Shown here piece by piece: positions 4,158 through 7,135 of a stretch of DNA of 7,135 bases (position 1 is the stretch's first letter; each line of letters opens with the position of its first letter). The notes beneath the pieces were generated by a model. That model searched no databases. It was not told where the DNA came from and was given only the letters and a program-made list of their open reading frames with translations. The translations under genes were made by a program, and so were the position numbers. Location of the stretch: NCBI GenBank assembly GCA_016929465.1, contig JAFGIT010000192.1:1-7135 (forward strand), given 5' to 3'. Source of the DNA: JAFGIT01 sp016929465 [NCBI: Candidatus Coatesbacteria bacterium]. GTDB taxonomy: Bacteria > B130-G9.

Positions 4158-6128
4158 ATGCTAAAGAAAATCATTACCGGCAGCCTGCGTCAGCGCCTGC
4201 TGACGCCCACCGGCGTCATCCTCGCCCTCTGCATCATCGGGCTGTCTGTTCTCTTGATCGTTGTCCAGCAAGGGCAACTTAACCAATTGAGAGATGCTGT
4301 GCTCTCATCGATCAAGATGAGCAACGACGAGACGAGGGACGCTTTCGCGACTATGGATGAGCAAGTGAATGTCTCATTGCGACACATGTCCGAGACCGCC
4401 TGCACGTCCATCGCGAATGCGACGCGGGAGGGCCTTCATCAACAAAAAGACTCACTAGGAAGGGACCTGGAGAATGCTCTGCGGGAGAATGCAAACTCGA
4501 TCGCGGACCTTCTGGCCCAGGTTGCTCCAAGGGCGATTCTCGCCAATGACTTCCTCGAGCTGATAAACTTCTCCAAGTCAGCTTCCGGAAATCCGGATAT
4601 AGTATATGCGGTCTTCCTAAAACCAGATGGCGATCCTCTCACCCGATATCTGGACCGCCAGAATCCTGATGTCAGGGAATACATCAAGAATGGCAACGGC
4701 AATTCGAGCATAGAGAAGGCAATTGATGGCTCTCGAAAAGACAAGGCCGTGTTCTTTGTAGAAAAGACGGTTGCTATCGAGGGCCAGGACCTCGGGAAGA
4801 TACTGCTTTGCGTCAGCAAGAGGTCTTCGATGGACAAGTTGAAGGAAATGGAGGTGAGCTTCTCTTCTCTAATCGACAGCAACAAGAGGGAAGTAGAGAG
4901 TGTCATCGACTCTGAATCCGGCAAAGTGACCCGAAAGATGCAGGACATGATCCGCGAATTGGACAGCAAGAATGTGACTGCCGCAAAAGCCATCGGCGAT
5001 ACAATGAACAAGTCATGTGATACGATCAAATCGAAGACCAAGCAAATCTCAGCCGGAGTGGGCGGCGCATCTATAGCGGCGGTATTCGTCATTCTCTTTC
5101 TCGTGGTAACCAAGATCTCGAAGCGGATAAATCACCTCGTGTCAGATCTGCATGTTAGCGCGAGAGACGTCGCGACTTCTTCTGGCCAGATATCTTCCAC
5201 TAGTGAATCCCTTGCTGAATGGGCATCGCAACAAGCGTCGTCGATTGAGGAGACATCCGCTTCACTCGAGGAAATGTCTGCCATGACCAAGCAAAACGCG
5301 CAGGATGCGGTCGAAGTCAATAGCCTGATGAAGAAGGCTAGAACCATCATCGGCAACGCAAACTGCTCAATGCAGCAGCTGACTTCCTCGATGAAAGACA
5401 TCAGCGCAGCGAGCGAGAAAACTCAGAAGATCGTCAAGACGATAGACGAAATAGCATTTCAAACCAATCTACTGGCTTTGAACGCGGCAGTCGAAGCGGC
5501 AAGAGCGGGAGAGGCCGGCGCGGGCTTCTCCGTTGTTGCGAACGAAGTGCGCAATCTCGCCGGCCGGGCAGCAGGGGCAGCGCGCAGCACTGCTGAGCTC
5601 ATTGAAGGAACAGTCAGGCTCGTGAATGACGGCTCCTCGATAGTCGAGCGAACAAATAAGGAGTTCAGCGAGGTAGAGACCTCCACTATCGATGTCGGCG
5701 AGCTGATCGATTCGATCTCCAGAGGCTCCAATGAGAACGCCCAAGGCATTCAGCAATTAACTGACACAGCCGCAGAAATGGACAAAGTAACTCAGAAGAC
5801 GGCTGCCAGCGCCGAGGAATCTGCCGCTGCTTCATTGGACATGTTCTCACAGACCGAGCAGATGAGAAAGGTCGTCGACGAACTCGTTGCGCTGGTTAGC
5901 GGCTCGGGAACTCAATGGCAAAAAGACGAGGGCGAAGTCTCTTCCGAGCAAAGAGCCTGGGATGAATCCGATCGGGCATTTTCGCTGAAAAGCGGTGATA
6001 TATTCGAACAAGATTGCAGCAATTCGGATGGTGAGGGAATCAGAGGCTCTCAACCATATAAAGCCGAGGATGACCCAGTTCTAAAGAATTCTGGGTCAAA
6101 TGAAGACCCACGGTGTGAGTGCAGCTGA
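4158..6128 (+). CDS. Methyl-accepting chemotaxis protein, HAMP-less, with periplasmic sensor
   Basis: The start is ATG 4158: GGAGGA (4145-4150) lies 7 bases upstream, whereas an in-frame TTG at 4143 has no spaced ribosome binding site. The product has 656 residues. TM1 spans about 19-36 and TM2 about 300-318. The periplasmic part contains a long helical stretch (about 40-120), a Cache/PAS-like core (about 120-222; IVYAVFLKPDGDPLTRYL and a later DLGKILLCVSKRSS) and a second coiled stretch (about 224-298). The cytoplasmic signalling coil follows TM2 almost directly, without a recognisable HAMP domain. The hairpin tip EIAFQTNLLALNAAVEAARA (431-450), followed by GEAGAGFSVVANEVRNLAGR, is the CheA/CheW-binding signature. 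Likely methylation regions are SSIEETSASLEE (361-372) and ASAEESAAAS (550-559). A Ser/Asp/Glu-rich tail of about 70 residues ends in CECS and lacks a CheR-docking pentapeptide. The gene follows a periplasmic binding protein that may be its ligand-bearing partner. Confidence 0.92.
   Translation: MLKKIITGSLRQRLLTPTGVILALCIIGLSVLLIVVQQGQLNQLRDAVLSSIKMSNDETRDAFATMDEQVNVSLRHMSETACTSIANATREGLHQQKDSLGRDLENALRENANSIADLLAQVAPRAILANDFLELINFSKSASGNPDIVYAVFLKPDGDPLTRYLDRQNPDVREYIKNGNGNSSIEKAIDGSRKDKAVFFVEKTVAIEGQDLGKILLCVSKRSSMDKLKEMEVSFSSLIDSNKREVESVIDSESGKVTRKMQDMIRELDSKNVTAAKAIGDTMNKSCDTIKSKTKQISAGVGGASIAAVFVILFLVVTKISKRINHLVSDLHVSARDVATSSGQISSTSESLAEWASQQASSIEETSASLEEMSAMTKQNAQDAVEVNSLMKKARTIIGNANCSMQQLTSSMKDISAASEKTQKIVKTIDEIAFQTNLLALNAAVEAARAGEAGAGFSVVANEVRNLAGRAAGAARSTAELIEGTVRLVNDGSSIVERTNKEFSEVETSTIDVGELIDSISRGSNENAQGIQQLTDTAAEMDKVTQKTAASAEESAAASLDMFSQTEQMRKVVDELVALVSGSGTQWQKDEGEVSSEQRAWDESDRAFSLKSGDIFEQDCSNSDGEGIRGSQPYKAEDDPVLKNSGSNEDPRCECS
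6072..6097 (+). repeat. Inverted repeat in the 3' end of the chemoreceptor gene
   Basis: GACCCAG (6072-6078) pairs with CTGGGTC (6091-6097). Inside, TTC and GAA can pair around a TAAA loop with a TT bulge. It lies in the poorly conserved tail, 31 bases before the stop codon, and is not followed by a T-run. It could be fortuitous. Confidence 0.4.
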
Positions 6129-6198
6129 CGTTTATTGCTCATCTGGTTCTGCAATCCGAAGACAATAAATCCGAAATCACAAAACAGGTTGGGTTTGA

Positions 6199-6229
6199 GC
6201 GGGGGAGTGATTCCGCCCCTTCTTTTTTG
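6199..6229 (+). terminator. Imperfect Rho-independent terminator after the chemoreceptor gene
   Basis: GCGGGGGAGTGATTCCGCCCC is followed by TTCTTTTTT (6220-6228). The stem pairs GGA with TCC and GG with CC around a G-G mismatch, so it is weaker than the two terminators upstream. It shares their TCCGCCCC right arm and looks like a diverged version of the same element. Confidence 0.6.
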
Positions 6230-6335
6230 TGGCCAAGCTCGATGCTTCGATGAATTCCTCTTTCAGCCGCTCCCGGTTTCCCCTGAAACATCTCGAAGGT
6301 TGCCGTGTTCAGCTTGCGAGGAGTTGGCGATTGAC

Positions 6336-6352
6336 GGCGCGATATAGGCGCC
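6336..6352 (+). promoter_or_regulatory. Small inverted repeat upstream of the thioredoxin-like gene
   Basis: GGCGC (6336-6340) and GCGCC (6348-6352) flank GATATAG, 31 bases before the ATG at 6384. A TTGACG at 6331-6336 overlaps its left edge and could be a -35 element, although the hexamer 17 bases on (AATTTC) is a poor -10. It may be an operator or a leader hairpin. Confidence 0.25.
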
Positions 6353-6383
6353 GAATTTCACTTATTGACCTTGGAGATTAGAT

Positions 6384-7016
6384 ATGAGTCGAATTGGGAA
6401 TCCGCAGAGACTTCCATTTAGGGTGATTCTCTTCGCCTTGATCCTGTTGACGGGGATTGCGGCAGTCGGTTACGAGATTCTGAATGGCCAGTGTCCGATG
6501 AAGGTAGATGGCCTGCTGGCGAGCGAGATGAATGAGCTGGCAAGCAAGTGCGGTGGGTGCCCATCAGCTCAAAAGGGCACCTGCGCCGCCAAAAGCGCCC
6601 CGTGCGCAGTAACTGAAAGCGCTCCCAATCCTGAGGATAGGGCAGTCATCTTTATCTTGCTCGACAATGCTTCTTCAGAGACCGCGAGCAAGGCGGCTGA
6701 GATGCTCGAGTCACTCACAGCGAGACTTGTCGAGGCGAACCAGCCGGTTCTTTCAATGACACTTCGCAAGGGTGAGCGGGGCTTCGACCAGATGATCAGG
6801 CAATTCTCGATCAAATCGCTGCCGACGGTTGTTGCCCTTAGTCAGGGCTGCAAATCGACCGTGGTCAAGACCGAGGACATAGGAGAGGATGCCCTCAATC
6901 GGGCATTCGCGAATGCCTCGAAGGACACCGGTTGTGTGCCCACAGCGTCCACCCCGGCTGCGCCGACCTGCAGCGCCACTTGCCACGGCAATCTTCAAAC
7001 GCCAGAGAGCGAATAA
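6384..7016 (+). CDS. Membrane-anchored cysteine-rich thioredoxin-fold-like protein
   Basis: ATG at 6384 follows GGAG (6373-6376) with a 7-base spacer. The 210 residues begin with a short basic stretch and one hydrophobic segment (about 13-29), so the protein is an inner-membrane anchor or uncleaved export signal with the rest outside. A cysteine-rich linker follows (Cys37, 56, 59, 67, 74, including CGGC at 56-59). Residues of about 87-178 fit a thioredoxin fold: strand AVIFILLD (87-94), a helix (100-118), strand PVLSMTLR (121-128), helix, then SIKSLPTVVAL (142-152) with the Pro147 expected for the cis-proline loop. The position of the usual CxxC after the first strand is NASS (95-98), so the classic redox motif is missing there. 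The C-terminus adds Cys184, Cys196 and Cys200 (CSATC). It may be a redox, disulfide or metal-handling protein; CGGC could substitute as a mobile dithiol. The fold call rests on pattern alone. It follows a terminator and is probably transcribed alone. Confidence 0.7.
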   Translation: MSRIGNPQRLPFRVILFALILLTGIAAVGYEILNGQCPMKVDGLLASEMNELASKCGGCPSAQKGTCAAKSAPCAVTESAPNPEDRAVIFILLDNASSETASKAAEMLESLTARLVEANQPVLSMTLRKGERGFDQMIRQFSIKSLPTVVALSQGCKSTVVKTEDIGEDALNRAFANASKDTGCVPTASTPAAPTCSATCHGNLQTPESE

Positions 7017-7032
7017 GCATGAAATAGAGGTT

Positions 7033-7049
7033 GGCTCGGGCTTAGAGCC
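7033..7049 (+). other. Small hairpin downstream of the thioredoxin-like gene
   Basis: GGCTC (7033-7037) and GAGCC (7045-7049) enclose GGGCTTA, 16 bases after the stop codon. No T-run follows, so termination is not supported by sequence alone. The rest up to the window end shows no start codon with a ribosome binding site. Confidence 0.3.
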
Positions 7050-7135
7050 GCTCGCTCGATAGATAAGCTATTCAGGGATACTGGCCGTTATTGGCTGGTG
7101 TGTGATTGGTGTGTGCGGTCATTCTTATGGTCGCA

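Noticed and set aside
4045-6356. The shared word GGCGCCGAAT at 4044-4053 area and 6347-6356, upstream of two genes
   Set aside because: Chance sharing of a 10-base word is expected in a window of this size, and the flanks align only loosely.
7081-7135. Open frame at the right edge coding a hydrophobic stretch
   Set aside because: No start codon with a ribosome binding site precedes it, and an in-frame stop lies at 7060-7062. It is too short to judge.

Overview
The window reads as chromosomal DNA from an uncultured Gram-negative bacterium. Every supported gene lies on the + strand. The evidence for the lifestyle is a secreted right-handed beta-helix protein with a C-terminal fibronectin-like domain, a periplasmic PhnD-type binding protein, a transmembrane chemoreceptor and a membrane-anchored thioredoxin-like protein. 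That gene style, together with heptanucleotide repeats, resembles metagenome-assembled Desulfobacterota or Planctomycetes-type candidate phyla. This is an impression from style and not a taxonomic proof.

Left part (1-2480): two successive copies of one cassette. Each consists of a secreted beta-helix protein gene, then a 38-codon peptide gene whose ribosome binding site overlaps the stop codon of the protein gene, then seven AGTTCAA-type heptads, then a strong intrinsic terminator with an identical stem-loop. In both copies the last codons of the protein gene are themselves a short AACTGCC heptad array. Only the last 35 codons of the first protein gene are inside the window; the second copy is complete (709-2265). 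The two peptides are identical over their last 15 residues (GPSLSCTGFGGSASC) despite silent DNA changes there, so this is a real, selected gene. It looks like a precursor of a ribosomally made, modified or disulfide-closed peptide, but no maturase is visible. This is the most likely undescribed system in the window.

Between the first terminator and the complete protein gene lies a leader of about 380 bases with a candidate promoter (423-451), a 10-bp long-range stem (543-552 with 610-619) and a weak terminator-like hairpin (630-657), possibly a cis-regulatory RNA. The stretch 2481-3079 has no convincing gene.

Middle part (3091-6128): a periplasmic PhnD/TtrS-like binding protein followed by a chemoreceptor (MCP) that lacks a recognisable HAMP domain. 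No permease or ATPase gene lies between or next to them, so the binding protein probably presents a ligand to the receptor rather than feeding a transporter. A hairpin (4009-4048) sits between the two genes and an imperfect terminator follows the MCP.

Right part (6384-7016): a 210-residue, N-terminally membrane-anchored, cysteine-rich protein with a thioredoxin-like fold but no CxxC at the usual active-site position. The last 119 bases hold no supported gene.
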